Assembly: GCA_019054805.1 (NCBI GenBank)
Contig: JAHQIY010000022.1
Span: 186,001 to 250,000, forward strand
Origin: Brachionus manjavacas
Lineage: Eukaryota; Rotifera; Eurotatoria; Ploima; Brachionidae
Direction: 5' to 3'
Length of the DNA stretch: 64,000 bases
The notes under the pieces were generated by a model. That model was not told where the DNA came from. It did not search any database and worked only from the letters and a program-made list of their open reading frames with translations. Shown in pieces: positions 11,131-22,220 of this stretch. Both the position numbers and the translations under genes were made by a program. How positions within the stretch are numbered: position 1 is the stretch's first letter; each line of letters opens with the position of its first letter.

Positions 11131-12809
11131 AAATTTTAGAATATTATACGCATTTTTTTATCAGTTTATTTGCGAGGAACGAGCGGTGCGTGACGAGCAT
11201 ATTAAGCATAGACACACGTGAAAAAAAACAAATGCTGAATAGTTATTAAAAAATCGTTAATAGAGTATACACATTAATTGATAAATTACATTTTATTTTA
11301 TTTTTTCGAAACTAATAAATTATAATAAACATGCAAATAAAAAATAACATAACAGTTAAAAGTTAACGCCTCGTTACTCGCAATTATAAAGCCCTGCTTC
11401 ATTATCTTATTATATGATATCACATGACATCAGCTGAGGACTGTTACAAACCTAAGAGCCAATATTACTTTTGAATGCAAAATTAAATATTTACTGTCAA
11501 GAAATTTATTTGACTGTCAAAATATAAATTTTATTGTATAGAAAAAAATTTGTCTGATGTGAGAAAATTTATATAAATAGCAATACTCAATTTAAAATGT
11601 TTAAAATATGTTTAAAATAATTATTTTTTGATAAGTTTTTTATTACATGAATTAAATGCTTAGTTTAGTGATATAATTAAACTTTTTATACTTTTTATAA
11701 TATTCTATTATAAAGTTTGATTCTCGTATTTAGTAACAGTAAAAGAATACAAAATATCATACCAGGGTAAGGCTCAATTAATAAAAAGAACCAGTTAAAG
11801 AAGATGAATTTGTTTATGTTGACATAAATACACCAAAAAAGCTTTGATAACAAAAAAATAGATAAATTGTTATTTTTTTTTTAAACATAAATTAAATAAA
11901 TTGTATATTATAAATTTTTGATCGAAAAATAAAAAAAATAAACATCATTAGTTACAAATAAATTTTTAAGCAGAAAACTGAATAATATAAAAATGAAAAA
12001 AATATTTTTGACATTTTTTCGTACAGTAAATTAATAATTTTTAATATACAGGTAAGTAACAGCCGAAGCCTAATGCCGGCACTGTAGTTTAGTTAAATTT
12101 TTAAAATTATATCAAAAACTAAATTAATGTCAATTAAGTAAAATTTTATATTTATTTAGAAAAAAGTTAAATAAAAATTAGAAAAAAATTGAGCAAATTA
12201 GTTAATTTTTTCATTTGGCTTGCTTTTAATAATAATCTGATCAATAAAATCCAAAGCCTTCTTGTTTTGGTCTAGAATTTTTTGATTTTGTTCGATTATT
12301 CGGAGATTTTGTTCGAAAATTCTTTTGTTTTCCAAAATAATTTGTTGACAAAGTTCAATCGTTCCATTGTCTTTGAAATTAAATTCATAAAAATAAATTT
12401 ATTCAAAAAAAAAAAATACTTGTTAAAGGGACATGACTGTTCCCTAGATCATCTTTTAGTGTTTTAAATTTTTTATTCATTGGCTCTGATTTTCGTTTTA
12501 AAATTTGAAATCTATAATTCAGCATATCTTTTATGAAATTCAAAATCAAAAATTCTAAAATTAAATTTTTATTTTTTTTATATTTTTATTAATTTTCTGT
12601 AACCACCGGCAATGTGGATTTCGCAAAACAAAAAAAAAAACTATAAATATTTTTCCTTAAGTCCGAAATTGGCTCTGTGAACCTTAACTGTTGCTGATTA
12701 TTGCTTGTCTTTGAATTTTCCATAATTTTTGCAAAGTCTTTTTATTTTGGAAAAACTATATTTTCTCACAATTAAAAAAAAGAAAATAAAGAAAAAATTT
12801 TTTGTTTGA
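11131..12809. other. AT-rich intergenic stretch
   Basis: No gene recognised. A short GC-richer patch at 12060-12085 and another at 12598-12622 stand out, but neither folds or codes for anything I can name. The open frame at 12282-12467 is low-complexity Phe/Leu/Asn and is not believed. Confidence 0.4.
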
Positions 12810-15800
12810 TCAATTTATTTGTTCAAATTTTTCAATATAAATCTTTTCGAATTTGGAGTTTTTGATTAAAAGAACAAAACTTGGAGTTCCCATTTGAACA
12901 ACCATTCTAGAAAATGAAATGATTAACAGTGGATAGCAAAATGCTTCTTGAAAATCCTTACCCCTCTTTTCTTAAAGCATCCATTAAAGTCATATGATGA
13001 TCAATTTTCATGAGCTTTCCTTTTTTTCTATTATCATAGTAGATCTGAATCGAACTAGGATTATACAATTTTTGGCCATCCCAATCAGGAGATTGACTGA
13101 ACATAGCATTCAAATGGTCGCTAAAAATTGAGTTTTCGCTGAATTCTTCAATAAAATCTGTCTGGCCTACCTCAGGATAAAGGAAAATAACCGGCCAATT
13201 GAGCTCACAGTCATTTTGGCTGCTAATAGAGACACTTTTTTGCTGAGAGTTGGCCGGATTTTCTAGCAGTGAAAAAAACGCTTTTTCACTTTCCTGAACC
13301 TCAATGCCTTTGGCTTTTATCAAGTTCCAAACTTTTCCAAATGTCTGGTTTCTTTTGCGCTCAATCATTTCTTTTTTGCGCTTTTCTTTTTCGTGTGACT
13401 TCTTTTCGCTCTCTGCCTTCGACCTCAGATTTCTGAGCCTGGCATCTTCTGAATCTATCACCAGACCCATATCACACCATTTGACACAGTCATCGAACTT
13501 CTTCAACTCATAAGAGCACTCGGCGCCTCTGTAAATCGGCTTCATGTTTTTTGGATTGAATTTTCGCGCAAAAACACAATCGCTCAATGAGGAACGATAG
13601 TTTTTTAAATGATAATGCGCTGCTGCTCGGTTCTGATGAAGAGTGGACTTTAAGTCGTCATCGTGATCAAATTGCTCTTTTAGAGCCATTGTGTAGGACA
13701 CGACAGCTTGGGAGTATTTTTTGGCTTTGAAATAAAGATTTCCCTCATCCTTGAGCTTTATGGCCTTTTCTTTTTTGAATAATTAACAAAAATTGATGGA
13801 AAATTTTGGCTCACCCTTTGGTGTGTCTTCTGGGTCCCATTTCAGCTGTCGAATAGCTAGCAGATGTTTTTAAGTATTTGATTCTAAATAAGAATTTATT
13901 TACCTTCTACAGCTGGAGGTAGCTCCTGATCATCTTCCGGAAGTTTTGTCATAAAAAAAGGATGCTTCTCCATTTCCTTTAATAAATTGAAAAAATAATA
14001 ATCTCTAGAAGTTTTTTATTTGTTGACTTTAAATTTTTTTTTGGCAAAATGAGCATTCAAGCTGACATGTTTACAATGTTGACATGATGGCATGAATCAT
14101 CGAATGTCCAAGTCCGGACTAAATTTTTTTTTTCAAAAGTTTGAGCCAAAGACTCTGGTTTTTGTTTAAAAAAAATGCATGTGCACACAAAGATATTTTA
14201 ACTTTATGCAGCTAAGTCTTAGAACAGATAATTTATCTTCTTGAGGAATAAACTATGAAAAGACACTTTGATAATTTTTGGCTTAGTATTAAAAGATTTT
14301 TTTAGCTTCAATAAACTTTAATTTAGTTCATTAACCCTTTAAAAACTCAATGAAAAAGGAAAAAATAAAGAGATCGAATCAACTCAAAAAAAGAAAGCAA
14401 GACTTGATAATAAAAACTGCGGAAATTTGGCATCAGAAATTTTTCTCGTATGTAAAGATTGTTTTTTTAAATTCCATTGAACTTGTATGAAGGGTTATTT
14501 TATCTTTACGTAGCACATTCCTTATTACTAGTCATCTCAACCAAAGAGACCAAAGGTCAAAATCCATAAAGGGATGACAATCTAAAAAAACTTAAAAAAT
14601 TCAAAAAATAATCAAAAATATTAGTTTTTTAAAATTAATATCATAATTAGAAAAAATATTAGAAAATTTTATAAGAAATTAACGCTTTTGTTTATTCTTC
14701 GTTTGAATAAGGCCTAAAAAAAAACCAAGTCCAGACTTTAAAAAAAAAAATTCAAAAAATCATTTACCGCCAAATTACCTACCTGGATTGCCGATGCCAT
14801 TCATTTGACTTAGTTTAATTTAAAAAACTTTATTAACTAAAAAAAAACAAAAGTCCGGACTTGGACTTGACTTGTGACTTTTAAACAGCTCTGGCTACAA
14901 TTTACAATTTATTACGTAAATTCACGTTAATTTTCATCAAAAAAATTCATCTATTTTAATTTTTTTCTTTACTATATTTTAATTAAATCTTTGTTAAATT
15001 TTATTTTTCTTTAAATTTTTAAATTCAATTTTTAAATTGAGCAAATAAATAAAATAAAAATAAAATTATTTGCAATTAAAAAATTTATTTATTGATTAAT
15101 TTCGGATTTTAAGCGCCTTTGAAAAAAACCCATTTTTGGATGAATTTTCCGAGTTGAGGAATACCAAAGTTATTTTTGGGTAGATCTTGAAATTCTCTTT
15201 TATCTTCTATATCTTAATACGTAATTTGTTGTTCATTCAATAAACTAGTTAGAGGAGTTATATGATACGTGGTTCTTTATAAATAATTAAAATTAAAATT
15301 GAAATTAGAAAAAATTTAATATTTTAACGTTTATATTTACTTTTTTTACGATTTTTTACCTCAAAAAAATAAACATAAAAATATACATTTACATAATATT
15401 ACAGTTGTAAAATTATATAAAATTACGAAATTCAGTTTAAGTAAATTGTAAAAGGGCCAAAAATGTATTTTTTTAATACTTTTCTTATTTTTAAGCTTTT
15501 TCTAAAAAAATTAAGCCAATTCTCGCAAAATTCAAACTTTTTAGAGTATAAAATGTCAAAAATAAAAAGGAGTTAACTAATTATCTAAGGTCTCAAATAG
15601 AGAAACGTTTTAAAGACGATACAGGTAAAACATTAGGTCATTATCAAAAAACTTATTCTGAAATTATTTAATAGAAATAATAAATTAAAAAAAAATTGAT
15701 TATTAAACCAGTTTATTTAAAAGCTCTTTTAAAGAAAAATTTGTTGACTTTGTGCCAAAGAATTCTACTTTTAAAGAAGCTAGGATTAGAGGACAAAATT

Positions 15801-18501
15801 ATCTTGAGATTGACAAACTAAATAACAAAAAATAACCAATGTAACCAGATTAGACGATAAAAATTATAAAATTTCATAAATTTTCTAAAAATTTAGTATT
15901 TTTTAAGTTTTTTATTATTTTTTTCTCATATTTTACCATTTTTTACCTTTTTTTTACCTAAAATTGTATTTAAAATAAATTTTCTTAAAAAAGTAAAATT
16001 TTAAAATGCTAATTTCTGAATCTTTCAAAAGCAAAAATTAAAAAAATTGAAAATTTTACTAAAAATTGCATTTATTCAAACTTTTTTGGCATTTTTTGTT
16101 TTTACAAATTTTTAAAATATTTTACGTAATATTAACTAAATTAATGTTAATTTTAATTAATTTAAATTTTTTTACAAAAGTCATTTTACGTAAAATCTGG
16201 TAAAATCCATGTAACCACTGTAAGCTTTTTAAAATTTTTTTTGATTAAACAAAAAATGCTAATTTTTTTTTCAATTGATCTTTAATTCATTTTTCTAAAA
16301 TCTTTTTTTTAAAATTTTAAAGACAAATTTAAAATCCACATTAAGGTATCCAAATTATAGCTTTAAATGATATTTTAATATTAATTAAAATAAAATACAG
16401 CGAAATAAAGTTTAAATTTGTATGACAGAATTTCAAAATATTGATAAAGATTTTGTTTTACTTCATATAAAAATTCGTACAATTTTCTTACTAATTAATG
16501 ATTAAACAAATCACTTTTAGCCATTTATCATTTAAAAAATTGATAAAAAATACTTTTTTTTAAAAACTAAAACTAAAAATTTTGATTTGAAATTCAAATT
16601 TGATCATGAACTTCAATTTGCCTGAAAAAATCTACAACTCTTTAAGTTTAAAGTTTGCTTTGACCTTTAAAAAAGGTACAAGACTTTTTTGTTCTTTATA
16701 GGAGTATTTTTGTCAACAGTCTGCCAAAGGAAGTAAAAATTGCACTGTTTTCTGATGATCTTTGCATATGGATTACAAGAACCTCTAAAAAAAGAAACTG
16801 AGCGTCTTGTTCAAGATGCAATAGAAAAAATCGTGGAGATTTGCAGAAAATAGGGCTTCAAAATAAATAAAACAAAAACATGCCACACTACTTTCACAAT
16901 AGCTGGTGCTAGAAGCAACTACGAAAGAAAATACAAGCTAAATATCAAAATTGAGCTAGAAGAGGTACCACTAGATCCAAAACTTGCCTACACAGCACAT
17001 CTCCGAGACGTGATAAACAAAAAGGCGTCAAAAATGAATCTAATTTATAAAATTAAAAGCTTTAAATGGAGTTCATCCTTAAGAATCAATTTAACCCTCT
17101 ATAAAACTCTAATCCGCTCGATGTTTGACTATTGTTTCATTATTTTAAATTCGGAAATAGAAAAAAATAAAGCTTGAACTACAAAAAATGCATAACAGGA
17201 TTCTGAGAATTATAAAATTGTTTCCTCTTAAAACAAGCATTGATTCTATGCATAGAGTACATAAAATTGATAAAATAGAAGACAGATCAAACCAATTATT
17301 CATTAAATTCAGAGTTGTTTAAAAGTCACAAGTCTCAAGTCAAGTCAAAGTCAAGACTTTTTTTTTTTTTTTTTATTTTTCAAAAGTCCCACCAAAGACT
17401 TTAAAATTTTTTTTTCAAAAAAAAGTCCAAGTCAAGACTTTTTTTTTTTTTTTTTTTTTTTCAAAAGTCCCACCAAAGACTTTAAAATTTTTTTTTCAAA
17501 AAAAAGTCCAAGTCAAAAAAAAGCGGAACATCTCTGTTGATCCAATTTTAAAATTGAAAAAAAAAACCATAAATTTTATTTTCTTTAATTTATTTTTGAA
17601 AATGGATTAAAAAAACATCCTTGAAAGATTTGAATTAATCTGTTCTTTGAAATGGAATGGTTCAAAGATAAATATTTGAGACTTTGCTTACTTTTTTTAG
17701 CAAAGTTATAAAAAACTTTATAATTTTTTTATTATTCTTTGTGTTCATCTGAAATTTTTTTGAATTTTAAATCTTTTTAGTATTACAGCAACAAAAGTAA
17801 CTTGTGTTTAAGTAATGAAATCAAAAAGTGTCAATTGCTCCCTTCTTACTCCACCAGATATTATAAAATTAAATCTAGTCTAGTAATTGAAAAATATAGG
17901 CCCTTGGCAGGAAGAAGAAAATTCTATTAACAAGGAAAGAACCATTCCATGTAGCTCAAGTCAACTAACTTTGATTGAAATTTTCTGAGATGATTGAAAG
18001 TTTAAAAAAAAAAAAGAGCAAATAAATTTTATTTAAAAAAAAAAAAAAATTTAAAAGTCCTGACTTGGACTTTTTTTTTGAAAAAAAAAATTTAAAAGTC
18101 CTGACTTGGACTTTGAAAAAAAAAAAAAACAAAAAAGTCCTGACTTGGACTTTTTTTTTGAAAAAAAAAATTTAAAAGTCCTGACTTGGACTTTGAAAAA
18201 AAAAAAAAACAAAAAAGTCCTGACTTGGACTTTTTTTTTGATGACTTAGACTTTTTTTTGGGACTTTTAAACAACTCTGATTAAATTTATAAAAACGATA
18301 GCTCAACATGAATTAATCGACTTTAGCACAATTCTGGTTTGGTTTTAATTTAGAAATAAAAGATTTTCAACGCGAACATCATACCTCTTCCCAGTTTTCT
18401 TCTGTCCATCCATCTTTGTATTCATTACAAATCTTATCCAAAAAGAGATCGATACAAGCTTCATCAGACTCGCCCAAAGCCTCCTGAATTTTACTGTCCA
18501 C
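12810..18501 (-). CDS. TTC4: TPR co-chaperone TTC4 (yeast Cns1 type), five exons seen, start exon missing
   Basis: Hsp90/Hsp70 co-chaperone with three TPRs. Exons on the minus strand: 18385-18501, 13904-13976, 13815-13856, 12962-13769, 12810-12906; all junctions are GT-AG and keep frame. 378 residues are readable (human about 387). Seen: N-terminal CIDLFLDKI and TEENWEEEMEKHPFFM, TPR start KLKDEGNLYFKAKKYSQAV, NRAAAHYHLKNYRSSLSDC, a basic coiled segment, then the C-terminal LNWPVIFLYPEVGQTDFIEE and MVVQMGTPSFVLLIKN, both matching human TTC4. An in-frame TAA lies just before the first exon shown, which has an AAAAAAG acceptor, so the ATG sits in an unseen upstream exon. Intron 1 is 4.4 kb and full of transposon remains; introns 2-4 are about 45-55 bp. 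Confidence 0.93.
14104..14893. mobile_element. Degenerate hAT-type element (AAGTC family) in TTC4 intron 1
   Basis: The right end is clear: read on the minus strand from 14893 it begins CAGAGCTGTTTAAAAGTCAC, then AAGTCAAGTCC. The left side has only the inner part (GTCCAAGTCCGGAC at 14106-14119, then a CAAAG-rich stretch as in the 17.3-kb copy); its terminal 25 bp are not recognisable and no target duplication is visible. Non-coding. Confidence 0.55.
14894..16220. repeat. AT-rich repeat with TTTACGTAAA motifs in TTC4 intron 1
   Basis: The segment starts with TTTATTACGTAAATTCACG and ends TTTTACGTAAAATCTGG then GTAACCACTG. Related ACGTAAATTTACG-rich DNA recurs at 31.3-31.8, 32.25-32.31 and 33.65-33.88 kb, and the block around 16080-16110 (TTTTTTGGCATTTTTTG) resembles 33790-33815. 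The terminal GTAACCACTG could be a hAT-like end, but I cannot pair it with a partner. Family unknown. Confidence 0.35.
16660..18345 (+). mobile_element. LINE-B relic, split by a hAT element
   Basis: A decayed reverse-transcriptase segment: ALFSDDLCIW-like motif near 16740, TTFTIAGARSNYERKYKLN, LYKTLIRSMFDYCFI and the post-RT region. It reads into NQLFIKF at 17309 and continues at 18280 as IKFIKTIAQHELIDF, with 970 bp of another element between. Its closest relative in the window is the LINE-B copy at 24250-25800. It lies on the strand opposite TTC4, inside intron 1. Confidence 0.75.
17310..18279. mobile_element. hAT-type non-autonomous element with exact 8-bp target duplication
   Basis: The left end CAGAGTTGTTTAAAAGTC starts at 17310; the right end is the same 18 bases inverted, ending at 18279. 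ATTAAATT flanks both sides (17302-17309 and 18280-18287), a perfect 8-bp duplication. Inside are two blocks of tandem repeats: about 99 bp taken twice at 17350-17515 and units built on AAGTCCTGACTTGGACTT at 18050-18245. No transposase is present. It interrupts a LINE-B copy and so is younger than it. Confidence 0.9.
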
Positions 18502-18749
18502 TTTTTTGGGCGGTTAGTTACTTTTAAAAATTTTTTTGCATTTTTTATTTTTGGTCGGTTAGTTCCAAAATAAAAATTTGAATTTTTGTATTCAAAAAAT
18601 TGATGGTATATTAAAAATGAAATTTTTTAATTTTATTTTAAATAGACTAGTTAAGTTAATAATACAAAAAATTAAATTTTTCCAAAAATAAATTATTCGA
18701 TCCTGCTATGGCAAACGGACCCATTCAATTCTTATATATATACACGAGT

Positions 18750-19416
18750 TTATCTATTTGATTTAGAGTGCTGAATTAGCCACTGCAATGTGATGTCTAT
18801 ATTTTCTTGTTTTTTACACGAAATTGAATAACAGCATATTTCTCTATCTTGTATTGTGCTCAAATTTAATTCATCTATCAATTGCTTTTCGTCCAATGCA
18901 TTGGACAGGTCGCGCTTGTTGCCCAAAACAAGAACTGGTATGCCCTGTAGTTGCGGCTTATCCAAAAGGTTGTGCAGCTCGGTTTTGGCCGCTCCAATCG
19001 TCTCGTGGTTAGCTGCATCGACCATATAGCTGATGAAAAAGTTTACAAGGTAATTTTTTTATTTAAAAACAAAAAAAATTACATGATAGCGTTAACTCCG
19101 CGGCAGTAGCGCTCCCACATTGTTCTAAATCTTGGCTGCCCTCCTATGTCCCACAATTTGATTGTTACATTCCCCTTTGTTATTTTGCGCATATTGAACC
19201 CCACAGTGGGAATCATGTCTTCGGTGAATTGACCTGACTAGAAAAATTAATAAAAAAACTTCAAATAATTATCCATAAAGTGAGAACACATACAGCAATC
19301 ACGTTCACAAAGGTAGTCTTGCCCGAATACTGCAAACCGACCAGAGTCAGTTCCATTTCTTCCTTCCAAAACAAACTTTTAAACCAGTCCAACACTTTTT
19401 GAATCAATGCAAGCAT
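18750..19416 (-). CDS. ARL8: ARL8 small GTPase (lysosome/BORC-linked)
   Basis: Arf-like GTPase that recruits kinesin adaptors to lysosomes. Exons: 19294-19416, 19083-19237, 18750-19029; the GT-AG introns are 56 and 53 bp. Product 185 residues (human ARL8B 186). Seen: N-terminal amphipathic [18 protein letters not shown]-loop GLQYSGKTT (27-35), switch I PTVGFN, WDIGGQ switch II, NKRDL, and SISCK. It lacks the N-terminal myristoylation glycine of Arfs, as is usual for ARL8. The stretch from [17 protein letters not shown] onward is almost identical to human. It lies directly upstream of TTC4 on the same strand, 250 bp apart. Confidence 0.97.
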
Positions 19417-20149
19417 TTTTGCTCTATAAAAAGAAAACCAAAAAATGAAAATAAATTTTTAGAGAAATTTTTAAAGCATAGACATGTGATTAAATAATTT
19501 TTATCACAAGAGTCAGTGAAATGGTCTCCAGTCTAATCTAGAACACATTTACATATGCAAAATTGTGACGTCAAATAGAAGACTTATTTTTTTCGATCTT
19601 GGTCTTTGGAATTTAGCAAAAGTAAAGTCTTCGAAAAATATCTCATTTAGATGAATTTTTACTAGAACAGAAAAAATTTCTTGATTTCATCAGCTCTTTG
19701 GTGCTTGTATTTTTGAAATTTCATGTGGCAAAAATTTGTTAATTAATTCTTAAAATTTCGTAATTTTTGAGTATGTTTAAAATAAACTAAAAAAGCTGCA
19801 TTGTAAATTGTCTTCAAAATCTTGAATAAAATAATCTAGCCAACTGACTCTGTTTATTTAAAATTTATTAAAAATTATACCGTAGTAATTAAAATAAGCT
19901 GAGATAAAATAAAACTTTAATTTCTCATATGGATTCTATGAATTGATTCATAAATTTGAGTTGTTGAATGATTTTAAAACTTTCTTAAATTATAAAATTT
20001 AGCCGAATCCAAAATTAAAAATTTTCATCAAGTTTAAGTAAATTTTTTTTAAATTTTTATTTGTCATCAATCAAAAAACCTAAAAACCTAAAAAGAAATT
20101 AAGTGAATAAAAAATTCCCAAAAATAATAAAAGAAAAAAAACGGTTCAA

Positions 20150-20640
20150 AAGTTTAAAAATTTTTAAAATTTAATATTTGAAAAGACCACCTTTGGTAAC
20201 AAGCCAAAACTCTTTTTGGCGGAGATTTGATCAATTTTTTCAGATACTCAGTCGGAATCTTAAGTCTTTCTGTGTGTAAAACCCCTTTTAAATGCTCAAT
20301 AGAGATTACTTTAGTGTTAACCATTTTGGCATTCATTTATGACCAAAAGTTCTTGATTGGGTTGAGATCTGGTAAACGGGTACATCATGGCAGAACCTCA
20401 GTGCTCTGTGTTAGCGGAATGTGCCGAAACGCAATCTTGTTGAAAAATCCAAGGGTCATTTGTCTCAGATAGGAGCTTAACTGATGGTAAAATACTATTT
20501 TCCAAGGTGCTGATGTACAAAAATTGATTTATTCATGCTGTATAAATGTTGCATATGTCAGTGCCTTTGTAAGAAATGCAGCCCCATTTACCGGCTGATC
20601 CTCCACAGTTTTGTAACATTGGTATCCAGAACTTTCAGCA
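20150..20640 (-). pseudogene. Tc1/mariner transposase relic
   Basis: On the minus strand the region reads, in shifting frames, WGCISYKGTG-like, DPWIFQQDCVSAHSANTE (second catalytic Asp) and LPDLNPIKNFWS (the third acidic residue of the DDE triad is Lys here, normally Glu), followed by a Leu/Lys-rich C-terminus. These are Tc1-family landmarks. Frameshifts and stops make it inactive. No terminal inverted repeats were found. Confidence 0.8.
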
Positions 20641-20689
20641 CAGTTAAATGGCAAACTGCGTGCATTAAAAGCCATGTACTAACAAACAA

Positions 20690-21010
20690 TTGTTTAGCTG
20701 GTAGAACCCGGGGACATTAAAGAAGATTGATTAAGAAAATGACAAGGATAAAGATTACAGAGAACTTTCTGACAAATCGAGTGGTGAATGCGTGGAACGA
20801 ATTACCAATAAACCTTAAATGAATTACCTAAAAATGAATTTTAAAAACAAATTAGATAGTTTTTTGAAACAAAAATAATTTATTTCTTTCTATTAGCATA
20901 ATCTTTTTATGACATATTTTAAAAACAGTCAGCTATCATAGAAAGGCTAGATAAACATTGCTCCGCAGTTACTCTGCTATAGCTTTATTATTATTATTAT
21001 TAACTTCTGA
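20690..21010 (+). mobile_element. LINE-C type 3' end fragment
   Basis: Reads RTRGHKRRLIKKMTRIKITE then NFLTNRVVNAWNELPINLK, the usual C-terminus of CR1/Jockey-like ORF2. It ends with a hairpin GCAG-TTACT-CTGC (20965-20977), TATAGC and an (ATT)n tail. 5' truncated to about 320 bp. Confidence 0.75.
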
Positions 21011-21054
21011 TGGAACTTTAAATTTTTAAACCTTTTTACTATTAATCTTTACTA

Positions 21055-22060
21055 ACGATTAAAGACCTCAAAATTAGACTCGTCACTCAGACATTCTGAA
21101 TTTTCTTACAAACATTCCAAAAATTAAAAAAATTAAATTCTATTTGATTAATATAAATAGACAAAATTGAGCTTTTTAAACTTTGATGATGAAACATCAT
21201 AGAACAAAAGATTTTTCACTAAATTCAGCAAAAAAAGATAAATTTTCTTCAAAACGGAAATGTCAATGATCAAATAAATTATTAATATTTTTAAATTTTT
21301 TTTGTCTATGATCTATTCTAATCAGAGTTAATTTTTGTAATTTGTAAATTTATTGTATTTATTTGTTAAAATCCTTTTATCGCTACTTAAACAAGACGCC
21401 ACGATCTCACGCCTTAGTTGACTTCTCTTCGTGTCTCTCGGAGCCGACCAATTAGGCTTGTTGTACCAAGTTATGACGTCCTTGCTCTTGTTGACTTTAA
21501 AAAGTTGGATTAAGTCACCATGTTGTCGTCTTGTCTCTAGAGATGTAAGAACCACCCGCTCAAGTCTGCTCTCGTACTCCATGACTTTCAAAGCAGTGGG
21601 GACTCTCGTTACTCTTCTCTGGACTTTTTCAAGGGTGTCAATATCTCTTCTGAGATAGACAGGTTCCAAGCCGACACTGAAAACTAAAGATGCGGAAGCG
21701 GAAATATGCCCATATTTCCACATCCTTAGACACGAATGTATTTCTTAGCATTCCTAGAACTTGGTTAGCTTTTGATGCATGAGCCGACTGTGAGCTGAAC
21801 TTAAAATCAGGTGTGAGAATGATGCCCAGGTCACGTTCTTCGGAGGTGTTTTCAAGCTTAATGCGTGAGCCATCCTTCTTTTTTAGGGTACATAGCCTGG
21901 TTCTTGTTATATGCTCGTTGCTACCGATATTCATTACCTTAGTCTTGCTCTCGTTTGCTTCTTTTAGAATTAAAACCAATAGAGAGATTTTGATAGCTAA
22001 ACCTAGGGTCTTTTCTAATCTCTTTAAAAATGCAATTTTCATCCCTAAAAGTTAGCTTCT
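21055..22060 (-). mobile_element. LINE fragment, minus strand, internally deleted
   Basis: ORF2 parts: KTKVMNIGSNEHITRT, ERDLGIILTPDFKFSSQSAH, KANQVLGMLRNTFVSKDVEIW, then after a deletion TLEKVQRRVTRVPTALK and LTSLETRRQHGDLIQLFKVN. Its likely 3' UTR (21055-21330) has a diverged second copy at 35035-35305. It is 5' truncated; the RT core is absent. Confidence 0.75.
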
Positions 22061-22220
22061 TGCTAGAAAAAAAAAGATAAATTAGATGGAAAAAAAAAAG
22101 CCTTTGTTGATCTCAAAAATTAGACAAAAATGCGAAGACAAAAAAATTTATTAGAAAATTTGTATTCAATATTTATAAGAAGGCAAATATTAGACAAATT
22201 AAAAACTTATGTTAGCTTTT

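Noticed and set aside
12282-12467. 61-codon plus-strand frame
   Set aside because: Phe/Leu/Asn/Lys low-complexity product, as expected from random AT-rich sequence.
17350-18245. Regular repeats that look CRISPR-like at first sight
   Set aside because: Repeats and spacers are not distinct; they are tandem AAGTC units inside a eukaryotic hAT element.
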